Source of the DNA: DATCJA01 sp963814955
Lineage (GTDB): Bacteria > Acidobacteriota > Vicinamibacteria > Vicinamibacterales > UBA2999
Length of the DNA stretch: 64,000 bases
Assembly: GCA_963814955.1 (NCBI GenBank)
Contig: CAWFEX010000006.1
Location: 620,001 to 684,000 of the forward strand
Direction: 5' to 3'
Below are positions 51,450-60,100 of this stretch, in pieces. The notes below the pieces were generated by a model that searched no databases, was not told where the DNA came from, and worked only from the letters and a program-made list of their open reading frames with translations. How positions within the stretch are numbered: position 1 is the first letter of the stretch; each line of letters begins with the position of its first letter. Both the position numbers and the translations under genes were made by a program.

Positions 51450-52763
51450 ATGAGTCTGCCGGTCGTAGTGCCGCGGGGGGAGCACACGCTTTCCCGCAAG
51501 CAAATCGACCCCGACGCCCTCCGCGTACTCTATCGGCTCCATCAGGACCGCTTCGTCGCGTACCTCGTCGGCGGCAGCGTCCGTGATCTCCTTGTCGGGC
51601 GCCGACCGAAGGACTTCGATATCGGCACCTCCGCGCACCCGTATCAGGTCAAGCGACTGTTTCGAAACTGCTGGATCATCGGACGGCGATTCCGGCTCGC
51701 ACACGTGCGGTTCGGCCAGAAGACCATCGAAGTCGCCACATTCCGGCGGAAGTTGTCGGCGGAAGAGCTGGCGAACGCCGACATTCCCCAGCCGCCGGAT
51801 CCGGGGACCCCTGCCGGAGGCACGGTCGGCCACTTGCGTCTTCTCCATCGAGACAATACGTTCGGCACTCCCGAGGAAGATGCCTTCAGGCGCGACTTCA
51901 CGGTGAACTCACTGTTCTATGACATCGGGTCGCTGTCAATCATCGATTACACAGGGGGCCTCGACGATCTGAAGGCGCGCGTCATCCGGTGCATTGGCGA
52001 TCCGTCGGAACGGTTTCAGGAAGACCCGGTCCGCATGCTGCGCGCCGTCGCGTTGGCGGCGCGGCTCGACTTTGCAATCGATCCTCCGATTGAAAGCGCC
52101 ATCGCCGCCCATCGAAGTGAAATCGCGAAAAGCGCGCCGGCGCGGCTCATCGAGGAGCTGTACAAATTGCTACGGGCCGGCGCGTCGCAGCGGGCATTCC
52201 AGATGCTGGCGGAACGCCGCCTCTTCGAACCGGTCTCAGCTCGGCTCCAGGCAGCATGCGGCGAGGCGCTCTGGCATTCACTCGCCGAGCTCGACGCCTA
52301 TCGAAACCGATTCGAGGAGGCGCCCGACACTCTCACGAATCCCATCCTGCTCGGATCCATGATCGCGCCTCTGGGCCTCGCCGCGTCGATCCCTCGGACA
52401 GGCCACGCCCGTGATGGCGAACGCCTGCCGGCACCATCGCTCGGGATGTTGCCGCTTGCGCGGCGTGATGTTGAACGGCTCCAGCAGATTCTCACGCTGC
52501 AGCGTCGTCTGATGGACATGAACGCGTCCCCCCGCGCCCGCCGTGCGTTGATGCACCGCGGTCTCTTTCGAGAAGCGTTGACATGGCTCGAAATCCACGG
52601 CAACGCGCCGGAAGTGCTCGAGCATTGGCGCGGCTTCATCGAAGCGGCGCAAACCTTCGACGGCGAGCCGGAAGCCGAGCAGCCTGGCCCTCGACGACGA
52701 CGGCCAAGACGGCGGGGTCGACGGCGGCTGGGCCACGGGCCGCGGCGACCGGAAGGACACTGA
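51450..52763 (+). CDS. pcnB: Poly(A) polymerase I
   Basis: A 437-residue nucleotidyltransferase from ATG 51450. LVGGSVRDLLVGRRPKDFDI holds the DxD catalytic pair near residue 60, and IIGRRFRLAHVRFG is the PAP-type motif that separates bacterial poly(A) polymerase from CCA-adding enzyme. RRDFTVNSLFYDI follows, then the RNA-binding helical domain. The C-terminus is a very basic tail (PRRRRPRRRGRRRLGHG). Polyadenylation by this enzyme promotes RNA decay. The tail may help RNA binding. Confidence 0.93.
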   Translation: MSLPVVVPRGEHTLSRKQIDPDALRVLYRLHQDRFVAYLVGGSVRDLLVGRRPKDFDIGTSAHPYQVKRLFRNCWIIGRRFRLAHVRFGQKTIEVATFRRKLSAEELANADIPQPPDPGTPAGGTVGHLRLLHRDNTFGTPEEDAFRRDFTVNSLFYDIGSLSIIDYTGGLDDLKARVIRCIGDPSERFQEDPVRMLRAVALAARLDFAIDPPIESAIAAHRSEIAKSAPARLIEELYKLLRAGASQRAFQMLAERRLFEPVSARLQAACGEALWHSLAELDAYRNRFEEAPDTLTNPILLGSMIAPLGLAASIPRTGHARDGERLPAPSLGMLPLARRDVERLQQILTLQRRLMDMNASPRARRALMHRGLFREALTWLEIHGNAPEVLEHWRGFIEAAQTFDGEPEAEQPGPRRRRPRRRGRRRLGHGPRRPEGH

Positions 52764-52766
52764 ACG

Positions 52767-53858
52767 CTATCCGCGCTTCCTTTCGAATTCGCGCATGAAC
52801 TCGACGAGCGCGTCGACACCGTCTTCGGGGAATGCGTTGTAAATGGAGGCTCGCATACCTCCTACGGCTCGGTGGCCTTTCAACCCGTCCAGTCCGACGG
52901 CTGTTGACTCCTTCTCGAACACCTTTTCGAGCTCTTCGCTCGGTAGACGGAACGTCACGTTCATCAGCGAGCGGCTGTCTTTCTCTGCCGTCCCGCGATA
53001 GAAGCCCGTTCGATCGATTTCCGCGTATAGCTTGCCGGCCTTGCGCTGATTGGTCCGCGCGATCTCCTGCAACCCTCCGAGCGAGCGGAGCCACTTGACT
53101 GTCAGGCCAAGGATGTAGATGCCGAACGTGTTTGGTGTGTTGTAAAGCGAATTGTTGTCCGCGTGGACCTTGTAGTTCAGCATGACAGGCACCGCGTCAG
53201 TTGATCGCGCCAGCAGATCCTCGCGGATGATCACGAGCGTCACGCCCGACGGTCCCAGATTTTTTTGGGCGCCCGCATAGATGAGGCCAAACCGTTGGAT
53301 GTCGATCGGCCGGCTGAAGATGTCGGAAGAGGCGTCCGCCACCAGCGGCGCCTGACCGACGTCCGGTGGCGCCTTCCACTCCGTACCCTCGATCGTATTG
53401 TTCGAAGTAATGTGGACATAGGCCGATCCGGGCGTGAGCTTCAGCTCGTCCTGGTTGGGAATCCGGACGTAGCGCTCTGCCTTTGTCGTGGCAACGATGT
53501 TGACTGCGCCAACCTTTTTCGCTTCCTTGATGGCCTTGTCCGCCCAGGATCCCGTATCGACGTAATCCGCAGTCGCTCCGGCCGTGAGCAGATTCATGGG
53601 CACCATCGAAAACTGCAGCGTCGCGCCTCCCTGCAGCATCAGAATCCTGTAGTTGGCCGGAACGTTTGCCAGCGCCCGAATGTCGGCGATGGCCGTGTTG
53701 AGCAGATCTTCGAAGGTCTTCGAACGGTGACTGATTTCCATGACCGACATTCCGACGCCCGGAAGCGAAATCAAGTCGCGCTGCGCCTGCTCGAGGACAG
53801 GCAGCGGCATTACGGCAGGGCCGGCGGAAAAATTGTAGATACGGGTCGTTGTCGGCAT
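52767..53858 (-). CDS. serC: Phosphoserine aminotransferase
   Basis: Makes phosphoserine from 3-phosphohydroxypyruvate. The 363 residues start YNFSAGPAVMPLPVLEQAQR, typical SerC. The PLP lysine is in YAGAQKNLGPSGVTL near residue 197, and GVGMSVMEISHRSKTFEDLL is the N-terminal signature. It follows serA after 34 bp and ends 3 bp from the convergent pcnB stop. Confidence 0.97.
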   Translation of the reverse strand: MPTTTRIYNFSAGPAVMPLPVLEQAQRDLISLPGVGMSVMEISHRSKTFEDLLNTAIADIRALANVPANYRILMLQGGATLQFSMVPMNLLTAGATADYVDTGSWADKAIKEAKKVGAVNIVATTKAERYVRIPNQDELKLTPGSAYVHITSNNTIEGTEWKAPPDVGQAPLVADASSDIFSRPIDIQRFGLIYAGAQKNLGPSGVTLVIIREDLLARSTDAVPVMLNYKVHADNNSLYNTPNTFGIYILGLTVKWLRSLGGLQEIARTNQRKAGKLYAEIDRTGFYRGTAEKDSRSLMNVTFRLPSEELEKVFEKESTAVGLDGLKGHRAVGGMRASIYNAFPEDGVDALVEFMREFERKRG

Positions 53859-53892
53859 GAACGCTCCTGTAGGGTGGGAAAACCTAGTCTCC

Positions 53893-55116
53893 TTATATTT
53901 TCACAACATGGACGCTGAGGATGTCTTGGCAGCCGCTTTCGATCGATCTGAGAAGTTCCGGGTCGGGTTTACCATCGACGTTGATCCTCGCCACGGCCGC
54001 TTCCGCGCCCGCGAAAATCACGTTCTCCGTTTCCTGAACGTTCAGGTTCCGGCGGCGCAGCTCCTCGAAAATGTGCGCGAGCACACCCGGGCGGTCGCGA
54101 TGCCGCACCACGAGGCGGTGCGTCGCCGGCGTTCTGGCTGACAGATTGACGGCATTCGGAGCCATCCCAATTTCTTTGTAGCCGCGAACGATTCGAACCA
54201 CTTCGGAGGCAATCGCTTCCTGTGCCTGCTCGGTCGATGCACCGATGTGGTGTGTGCCGTAGACATTCGGCAGAGTCATGAGCGATGGGGAAAAATCCGC
54301 GGTGGACGCGGCCGGCTCGTCGCGAAACACGTCGACGGCGACGCGTACGCCGCGCGTACGCACGACTTCGGCGAGGGCTTCCTCGTCCACGAGCTCCGCC
54401 CGCGCTGTATTCACAAACAGCGCACCGGGCTTGAGGCGGCCAAGAATGGCCGGCCCGACGAAGTTGCGCGTCTCAGGCGCAAGCGCGAGATGGAGGCTGA
54501 GCGCGTCGCTGCGTTCGGCAACTTCTTCCGGCGACGCGAGTATTGTGACGTCGACGTCGCGGGGCACCGTCAGGAGCGCGGCCGCACCGTCACGCAGGAA
54601 CCGTGGACTCCAGACAACCACCTCCAAACCAAAAGCCCGTGCCCTGCGTGCAACCTCCTGTCCGATACCGCCGAACCCGAGCAAACCCAGCGTGCACCCG
54701 TACAATCCGCGCGCCTGAGAGTACAGCTTCTTGTTCCACCGTCCAGCCCGAAGGTCCGCAACGTTGTCTGGAATGCGCCGATCGAGCGCCAGAAGAAGGC
54801 CGAGGGTGAGCTCTGCCACGGCAACGGCGTTCTTTCCAGGGCAGTTCGACACGTATATTCCGCGCTTTGCCGCCGCGGACACATCGATGGTGTTTACCCC
54901 GGCTCCAGCACGGATCACGAGTGACAGCGTGGCGGAGGCGAGCATCGCCTCAGTGACCGGCGTTGAACGAACGACGAGCACCTCCGCACCGGACGATCGA
55001 ATAACGTCGGCTAGCGCCGCGCCTGAGAGCTCTGGCTGGTAGAGCACTTCGCAGCCGGCCGCCCTCAGGCCATTCAGACCTGACGCCTCGAAGGTGTCGG
55101 CGACGAGTACTTTCAT
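53893..55116 (-). CDS. serA: D-3-phosphoglycerate dehydrogenase
   Basis: First enzyme of serine synthesis, 407 residues from ATG 55116. LLGFGGIGQEVARRARAFGL is the NAD-binding segment, and RAGAGVNTIDVSAAAKRGIY with the downstream His (NVYGTHHIGASTEQAQEA) marks the catalytic domain. A short ACT domain (HRDRPGVLAHIFEELRRRNL) ends the protein and suggests serine feedback control. It lies between DUF1015 and serC, a conserved grouping. Confidence 0.96.
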   Translation of the reverse strand: MKVLVADTFEASGLNGLRAAGCEVLYQPELSGAALADVIRSSGAEVLVVRSTPVTEAMLASATLSLVIRAGAGVNTIDVSAAAKRGIYVSNCPGKNAVAVAELTLGLLLALDRRIPDNVADLRAGRWNKKLYSQARGLYGCTLGLLGFGGIGQEVARRARAFGLEVVVWSPRFLRDGAAALLTVPRDVDVTILASPEEVAERSDALSLHLALAPETRNFVGPAILGRLKPGALFVNTARAELVDEEALAEVVRTRGVRVAVDVFRDEPAASTADFSPSLMTLPNVYGTHHIGASTEQAQEAIASEVVRIVRGYKEIGMAPNAVNLSARTPATHRLVVRHRDRPGVLAHIFEELRRRNLNVQETENVIFAGAEAAVARINVDGKPDPELLRSIESGCQDILSVHVVKI

Positions 55117-55184
55117 AGGTGTGCGCACGGAAACCTGAGGGTTTCCGTCGACCGGCAACTTCACGTCCCCGGATCGCCTTCAAA

Positions 55185-56399
55185 TCAAATCACATGTGAG
55201 AGAAGGCCATCCCTGAGCTTCGGCTCGAACCAGGTTGACTTGGGCGGCATGATGCCTCCTGCGTCCGAAATCGCCATCAGATCGGCGACGGCTACCGGGT
55301 ATAGCGAAAAGGCGACGGCCGCATTGCCGGAACGTACAAGATTCTCGAGTTCCCCGGTCCCCCGGACACCTCCCACGAAATCAATCCGCTTGTCGGTGCG
55401 GACATCCAGAATTCCGAGTAACGGCGTAAGGATGAGGTCCTGCAATCGGGTCACGTCGAGAGGATCTGCTTGGGACAGCCCTTCACGCGGGGCGGTCAGC
55501 TCGATGGTGTGCCACCCGTCGCCGAGAAACATCGCCACCTCGCCTTTCTGCACAGGCGAGGCTGGACCATCTCTGACGACGAAGTGTTTGCGCAGCTCTG
55601 CCAGCAACGACTGCGACGTATGGGCTCCAAGATTCTTGACGACGCGGTTGTATGGAAGCACCTGGACCTGGTTGTGAGGAAACGCCACAGCGAGAAACGA
55701 CTCCCACTCGCCTGCGCCGCTCGACACCCGGAGCTGCTGCGCCACGCGCGCGGCGCTCGCAGCTCTGTGATGGCCATCCGCGATGTAAAGCGCGGGAATC
55801 GCCGTGAACCCCGCCATCAAGTCGTGCTGAACCCGCGTGTCGATCCGCCAGATCGTGTGCCGCACGCCGTCAACGGCCTCGAAGTCGAACAGGGGCCGGC
55901 CGGATGTCGCTGTCTCGACCATCGCATCCACGGCGGTGGAGGCGCGGTAGGTGAGAAAAACCGGTCCTGTCTGCGCACGGAGGCCCAGCATGTGCCGCGT
56001 CCGGTCGTCCTCCTTGTCGCGACGCGTGCGCTCGTGTTTCTTGATGACGCCGGATTCGTATTCAGCCACCGAAAAGCACGCAGCAACGCCCGTTTGCACG
56101 TGGCGGCCCATACGCAGGCGGTACACGTACGTGCTGGGAGTGTCCTCCTGCGTGAGGGGAGCGCGGGCCTTCAGTGCGTCGAAATTCGCGGCGGCTTTTT
56201 CGTACACCGCGTCGGAATAGAGGTCCGTGCCCGGAGGAAAGTCGATCTCTGGGCGCGAGACATGAAGAAAGCTCAGTGGGTTGTCGACGGCGAGCGCCCG
56301 TGCTTCGTCGGTGTTGACGACGTCGTAGGGAACTGCCGCCACCTGCGCGGCCGATTCGGGAGTCGGGCGCAGCGCACGAAACGGAAAAATGGCGGCCAT
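55185..56399 (-). CDS. DUF1015 family protein
   Basis: A 404-residue cytoplasmic protein, with FPFRALRPTPESAAQVAAVP at the start and the family's ADGHHRAASA motif near residue 230 (probably catalytic or ligand-binding His pair). DUF1015 genes often precede serA and serC in bacteria as here, so a role linked to serine or phosphoserine metabolism is suspected. The reaction here cannot be read from sequence. The gap to serA is 68 bp. Confidence 0.9.
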   Translation of the reverse strand: MAAIFPFRALRPTPESAAQVAAVPYDVVNTDEARALAVDNPLSFLHVSRPEIDFPPGTDLYSDAVYEKAAANFDALKARAPLTQEDTPSTYVYRLRMGRHVQTGVAACFSVAEYESGVIKKHERTRRDKEDDRTRHMLGLRAQTGPVFLTYRASTAVDAMVETATSGRPLFDFEAVDGVRHTIWRIDTRVQHDLMAGFTAIPALYIADGHHRAASAARVAQQLRVSSGAGEWESFLAVAFPHNQVQVLPYNRVVKNLGAHTSQSLLAELRKHFVVRDGPASPVQKGEVAMFLGDGWHTIELTAPREGLSQADPLDVTRLQDLILTPLLGILDVRTDKRIDFVGGVRGTGELENLVRSGNAAVAFSLYPVAVADLMAISDAGGIMPPKSTWFEPKLRDGLLSHVI

Positions 56400-56413
56400 G
56401 GAGAAGGACGATT

Positions 56414-56484
56414 ATCTCAGGAATCAGGGACCAGGCCTCAGACCTCAGGGCTATCTCAGGCTTCAGCGCTATCTCACCCTTCAG
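56414..56484. repeat. CTCAG heptamer repeat upstream of DUF1015
   Basis: ATCTCAG, GAATCAG, GGACCAG, GCCTCAG and ACCTCAG run in 7-bp register (56414-56448), then the phase slips and continues with related words to 56484. Fifteen bases (56419-56433) are the exact reverse complement of 56610-56624 in the next array. The DUF1015 start codon is 14 bp away. Confidence 0.85.
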
Positions 56485-56606
56485 GCCGCATCAGTCGTTC
56501 GATGAGTGGGCAAAACAAACACACTCGAAACCGGATGCCTGTGTGCTGCTAAATCTGACGCCTGGTGCGTTTGTTCAGACTCCTCCCTCCCTGACGACGA
56601 AGGCAG
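56485..56606. other. Spacer between two heptamer arrays
   Basis: A 122-bp stretch between oppositely oriented repeat arrays. No gene, promoter box or RNA is convincing. It contains GCGTTTGTTCAGACTCC and a pyrimidine-rich run (CTCCTCCCTCCC). Confidence 0.3.
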
Positions 56607-56641
56607 CTCTGGTCCCTGATTCCTGGGCCTGAGGCCTTTTT
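56607..56641. repeat. CCTGAGG heptamer repeat before rmuC
   Basis: CTCTGGT, CCCTGAT, TCCTGGG, CCTGAGG in register, ending CCTTTTT. GGCCTGAGGCC followed by five T could be a small terminator hairpin. It is inverted relative to the array at 56414 and lies 28 bp before the rmuC start. Confidence 0.86.
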
Positions 56642-56668
56642 CGTTGACGCCCGTGGTATCAAAGACAA

Positions 56669-57925
56669 ATGGAAGCGCCGGTGCTCCTCACGATCGCGCT
56701 TATCGCCGTCGGCATGATCGTGGCGCTCGCTCGGTCGCATGCCCGGCGGCAGGCGGCCGAAGTGCGCGCCGAAATGGCCGCCGCGCTCGCGGCATCGACG
56801 CAGGACAACAAATGGCTCGCGGAGGAAGTCGATCGGCAAAAGGCGGCTCTTGGCGCCATGCAGGAGCTGCTTGACAAGGCGGAACAGCGATTTCGGGACG
56901 TGTTTCAGGCCGCTGCCGCCGAAGCGCTCAAGGACAACCGCTCGGCTTTTCTCGATCTCGCCAAGACGTCGTTCGCGGCGTTTCAACAGCCGATCGCCGA
57001 GACGCTGAAGAGAGTTGACGTGCGCCTGGCCGAAACCGAGCGCGACCAGGTGGCGGCGTACAGCCGTCTCAGTGAACAGGTCGCGGCGCTGGGATCGACC
57101 ACCAGCACGCTTTCACGTGCGCTGCGGATGCCGTCGGTTCGGGGCCGCTGGGGCGAAATGCAGCTCCGCCGGGTCGTAGAGATCTCAGGTATGGTGCAGC
57201 GCTGCGACTTCGATGAGCAGCCTTCGCTCGCAGGCGACAACGGAAGGCTTCGTCCCGATCTGATCGTGCATCTTCCCGGCGCAAAACGAATCGTCGTCGA
57301 CGCCAAAGCGCCACTGGAGGCGTTTCTGGATGCCCAGGAGGCGGCCGATGAGGAGGCGCGACTGACCAGGCTTCAGGCGCACGCACGGCAGGTCCGCGAC
57401 CACATGGATCGACTCGGCAACAAGGCCTACTGGGACGCGCTCGGCGACTCCCCCGAAATGGTCGTGATGTTTCTTCCGGGAGAAACACTGTTCAGCGCAG
57501 CGCTGCAGCACGACCTGACGCTGATCGAGCACGGACTCCGCCAGCGGGTGTTGCTGGCGAGCCCGATCACTCTCATTGCCCTCTTGACCACTGTCGCGCA
57601 CACCTGGCGGCAAGAGGCTCTGGCCGACAACTACCGCGAAGTGGCGCGTCTGGGACATGAGTTCTACGAACGGCTGGCGGTGTTCGCCGGCCACCTCGAT
57701 GACGTGCGCAAAAAGCTGGACGGGGCTGTTCAGGCGTACAACCAGGCCGCGGGTTCGTTCGAGGCGCGCGTCCTTGTCAGCGCCCGGCGCTTGAAGGAGC
57801 TGGAAGTCACAACCGCACAGGAACTGCCCGCCGCCGAACCGATCGACACAGTTCCCCGAGTGCTCAGACAGATCGGGCTGATGGGATTGCCAGACGGCGC
57901 AGAGGACGGATCAGAAGGAAGCTGA
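56669..57925 (+). CDS. rmuC: DNA recombination protein RmuC
   Basis: A 418-residue protein, with an N-terminal membrane anchor (LLTIALIAVGMIVALA) and a coiled-coil region (about 35-140). The RmuC core includes RGRWGEMQLRRVVEISGM, LRPDLIVHLPGAKRIVVDAK (PD-(D/E)XK-like acidic-Lys arrangement) and the VVMFLPGETLFSAAL segment. RmuC limits sequence inversions, probably by nuclease activity. It ends 17 bp before glnS. Confidence 0.93.
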   Translation: MEAPVLLTIALIAVGMIVALARSHARRQAAEVRAEMAAALAASTQDNKWLAEEVDRQKAALGAMQELLDKAEQRFRDVFQAAAAEALKDNRSAFLDLAKTSFAAFQQPIAETLKRVDVRLAETERDQVAAYSRLSEQVAALGSTTSTLSRALRMPSVRGRWGEMQLRRVVEISGMVQRCDFDEQPSLAGDNGRLRPDLIVHLPGAKRIVVDAKAPLEAFLDAQEAADEEARLTRLQAHARQVRDHMDRLGNKAYWDALGDSPEMVVMFLPGETLFSAALQHDLTLIEHGLRQRVLLASPITLIALLTTVAHTWRQEALADNYREVARLGHEFYERLAVFAGHLDDVRKKLDGAVQAYNQAAGSFEARVLVSARRLKELEVTTAQELPAAEPIDTVPRVLRQIGLMGLPDGAEDGSEGS

Positions 57926-57942
57926 CATGAAATAATGGGTAG

Positions 57943-59670
57943 ATGGAGCCCACTGCCGGCACAGCTGCCGTGCCGGCTACTACCGACTTCATCCGGGAAA
58001 TCATCGCGGAGGACCTTCGCACCGGCAGCCGCGGCGGCCGCGTACACACCCGTTTCCCGCCTGAACCGAATGGTTACCTGCACATCGGGCATGCGAAATC
58101 GATCTGCCTGAATTTCGGCGTCGCTGCCGAATTCGGCGGTCTGTGCAATCTCCGTTACGACGATACGAATCCCACAAAAGAGGACGTCGAGTACGTCGAG
58201 TCAATCGAATCAGACGTGCGATGGCTCGGGTTCGACTGGGACGCCCGCGAGTTTTATGCGTCGGACTACTTCGAGGCTCTGTACAACTACGCCGAGGGAT
58301 TGATTCGCGACAGAAAGGCGTACGTCGACAGCCTCTCAGCGGACGAGATTCGGGACTACCGTGGAACGCTGACCGAGCCCGGCCGTAACAGTCCCTATCG
58401 CGACAGAAGCGTCGAGGAGAATCTCGACCTGTTCCACAGGATGCGCGTCGGGGAGTTTCCTGACGGCGCGCACGTGTTGCGCGCCAAAATCGATATGACG
58501 TCGCCCAACATGAACATGCGCGACCCGACGCTCTATCGCATCCGGCATGCGGCGCATCATCGAACCGGCGACTTGTGGTGCATCTACCCCACGTACGACT
58601 ACGCGCACCCGATTTCCGACGCGATCGAAGGCATCACTCATTCTCTGTGCACGCTCGAATTCGAGGACCATCGGCCGCTGTACGACTGGATGATCGAGAA
58701 CACGAGCGGACGGACAGAACAGACGACGCCGCTGGCAAGACCACGACAAATCGAGTTCGCACGGCTGAATCTGAACTACACGATCATGAGCAAGCGGAAG
58801 CTTCTCGCCCTCGTGGAGCGAAAGGTCGTAAGCGGCTGGGACGACCCGCGAATGCCGACAATTGCCGGGCTGCGTCGTCGCGGTTGTACGCCGGAGGCCA
58901 TTCGCGATTTCTGCGCGCGGATCGGGGTGGCCAAGAAAGAGAACGTCGTTGATGTGGCGCTGCTCGAGCACACCGTTCGTGAAGACCTGAACCGCCGCGC
59001 GCGGAGGGCGCTTGCCGTCGTCCGCCCTTTGAGAGCCGTCATCGAGAACTACCCAGAGGATCGGGAGGAATACATCGAGGCCGTCAACAATCCCGAGGAT
59101 CCCGCGGCCGGCACCAGACGGCTTCCGTTTTCACGGGAGGTGTACATCGAACGTGACGATTTCATGGAGGATCCGCCCAAGAAGTTCTTCCGCCTGTCGC
59201 CCGGGTCGGAGGTGCGGCTGCGTCACGCGTACATTTTGAAGTGCGAACGCGTCGTCAAAGACGCGTCAGGCAAGGTCACCGAGCTGCGCTGCACTTACGA
59301 TCCCGACTCGCTGTCGGGCCCGACGGCAACGCGCCGTGTCAAAGGCACGATTCATTGGGTCTCAGCACGTCATGCCGTCAGCGCCGAAGTGCGGCTGTAC
59401 GACCGCCTGTTCAGATCGCCCGACCCTGGCGAGAGCGGCCGTGACCCTCTGAGCGATCTCAATCCAGATTCTCTCGAACGGCTGCTCGACTGCAAGGTCG
59501 AGCCCGCACTGGCGGTCGCAGAGCCCGGAGAGCGGTTTCAGTTCGAACGGCTCGGCTACTTCTGTGTCGATCCCGATTCACGTAGCGGGACGCCGGTCTT
59601 CAACCGCACGGTGACACTGAAGGACAGCTGGGCGAGGATCAGCGCCCGTACTTCCTCGCCCACTCCGTAA
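57943..59670 (+). CDS. glnS: Glutaminyl-tRNA synthetase
   Basis: Charges tRNA-Gln. 575 residues, with the class I HIGH motif FPPEPNGYLHIGHAKSI near residue 40, NLRYDDTNPTKED, and the KMSKS-like IMSKRKLL near residue 280. The C-terminal beta-barrels (RLSPGSEVRLRHAYILKCER) recognise the anticodon. The DDTNP pattern favours GlnRS over GluRS. The last codons overlap the convergent malQ by 32 bp, giving an atypical tail (ARISARTSSPTP). Confidence 0.95.
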   Translation: MEPTAGTAAVPATTDFIREIIAEDLRTGSRGGRVHTRFPPEPNGYLHIGHAKSICLNFGVAAEFGGLCNLRYDDTNPTKEDVEYVESIESDVRWLGFDWDAREFYASDYFEALYNYAEGLIRDRKAYVDSLSADEIRDYRGTLTEPGRNSPYRDRSVEENLDLFHRMRVGEFPDGAHVLRAKIDMTSPNMNMRDPTLYRIRHAAHHRTGDLWCIYPTYDYAHPISDAIEGITHSLCTLEFEDHRPLYDWMIENTSGRTEQTTPLARPRQIEFARLNLNYTIMSKRKLLALVERKVVSGWDDPRMPTIAGLRRRGCTPEAIRDFCARIGVAKKENVVDVALLEHTVREDLNRRARRALAVVRPLRAVIENYPEDREEYIEAVNNPEDPAAGTRRLPFSREVYIERDDFMEDPPKKFFRLSPGSEVRLRHAYILKCERVVKDASGKVTELRCTYDPDSLSGPTATRRVKGTIHWVSARHAVSAEVRLYDRLFRSPDPGESGRDPLSDLNPDSLERLLDCKVEPALAVAEPGERFQFERLGYFCVDPDSRSGTPVFNRTVTLKDSWARISARTSSPTP

Positions 59671-60100
59671 GCTGCGCGGCGGCCGCCACCGCCTCGGGCT
59701 CCGAGGACACCCGGTCCGCGGGCCAGGGGAGCCGCCACGTCCAGTTCGAATCGCTGACGGTGGCCGGTTGGTTGATCCGATCTCGCCAGCCGAAGATGTC
59801 CTGCAGCGGTACTATCAACAAATCCGAACCCGACGCGTAGAGCGCCTCGAGCAGCGCCTCGCGAAGCATGCGCGGCAGGGTTGTCGCGTGGAGCGCACGA
59901 ACACGATCGTCATCGGCGAGGCGTGCGCACAGTGAAGGAATCGCGAGCACGGCTTCGCGTTCCGGTTGCGACGCACCCTCCCACCACACCGCCATCGGCT
60001 CGGTGTCATGGGTGCCCGACGTCGCGACGCTGGCCGCTGGATAGTCACATGGATCCTTGAACGACTGTCCTTCCTCGTGCCAGTGCCGCTCCCACCTCAA
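59639..60100 (-). CDS. malQ: 4-alpha-glucanotransferase, C-terminal part (frameshifted)
   Basis: The last third of MalQ: LRWERHWHEEGQSFKDPCDY, then SVATSGTHDTEPMAVWW, and LLIVPLQDIFGWRDRINQPA, all typical C-terminal GH77 elements. It is out of frame with the N-terminal part by one base. The joint is in a GTCCCCGG run at about 60110-60116, where one more G would restore GYKVLRWERHWH. Confidence 0.9.
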   Translation of the reverse strand: MRWERHWHEEGQSFKDPCDYPAASVATSGTHDTEPMAVWWEGASQPEREAVLAIPSLCARLADDDRVRALHATTLPRMLREALLEALYASGSDLLIVPLQDIFGWRDRINQPATVSDSNWTWRLPWPADRVSSEPEAVAAAAQLTEWARKYGR

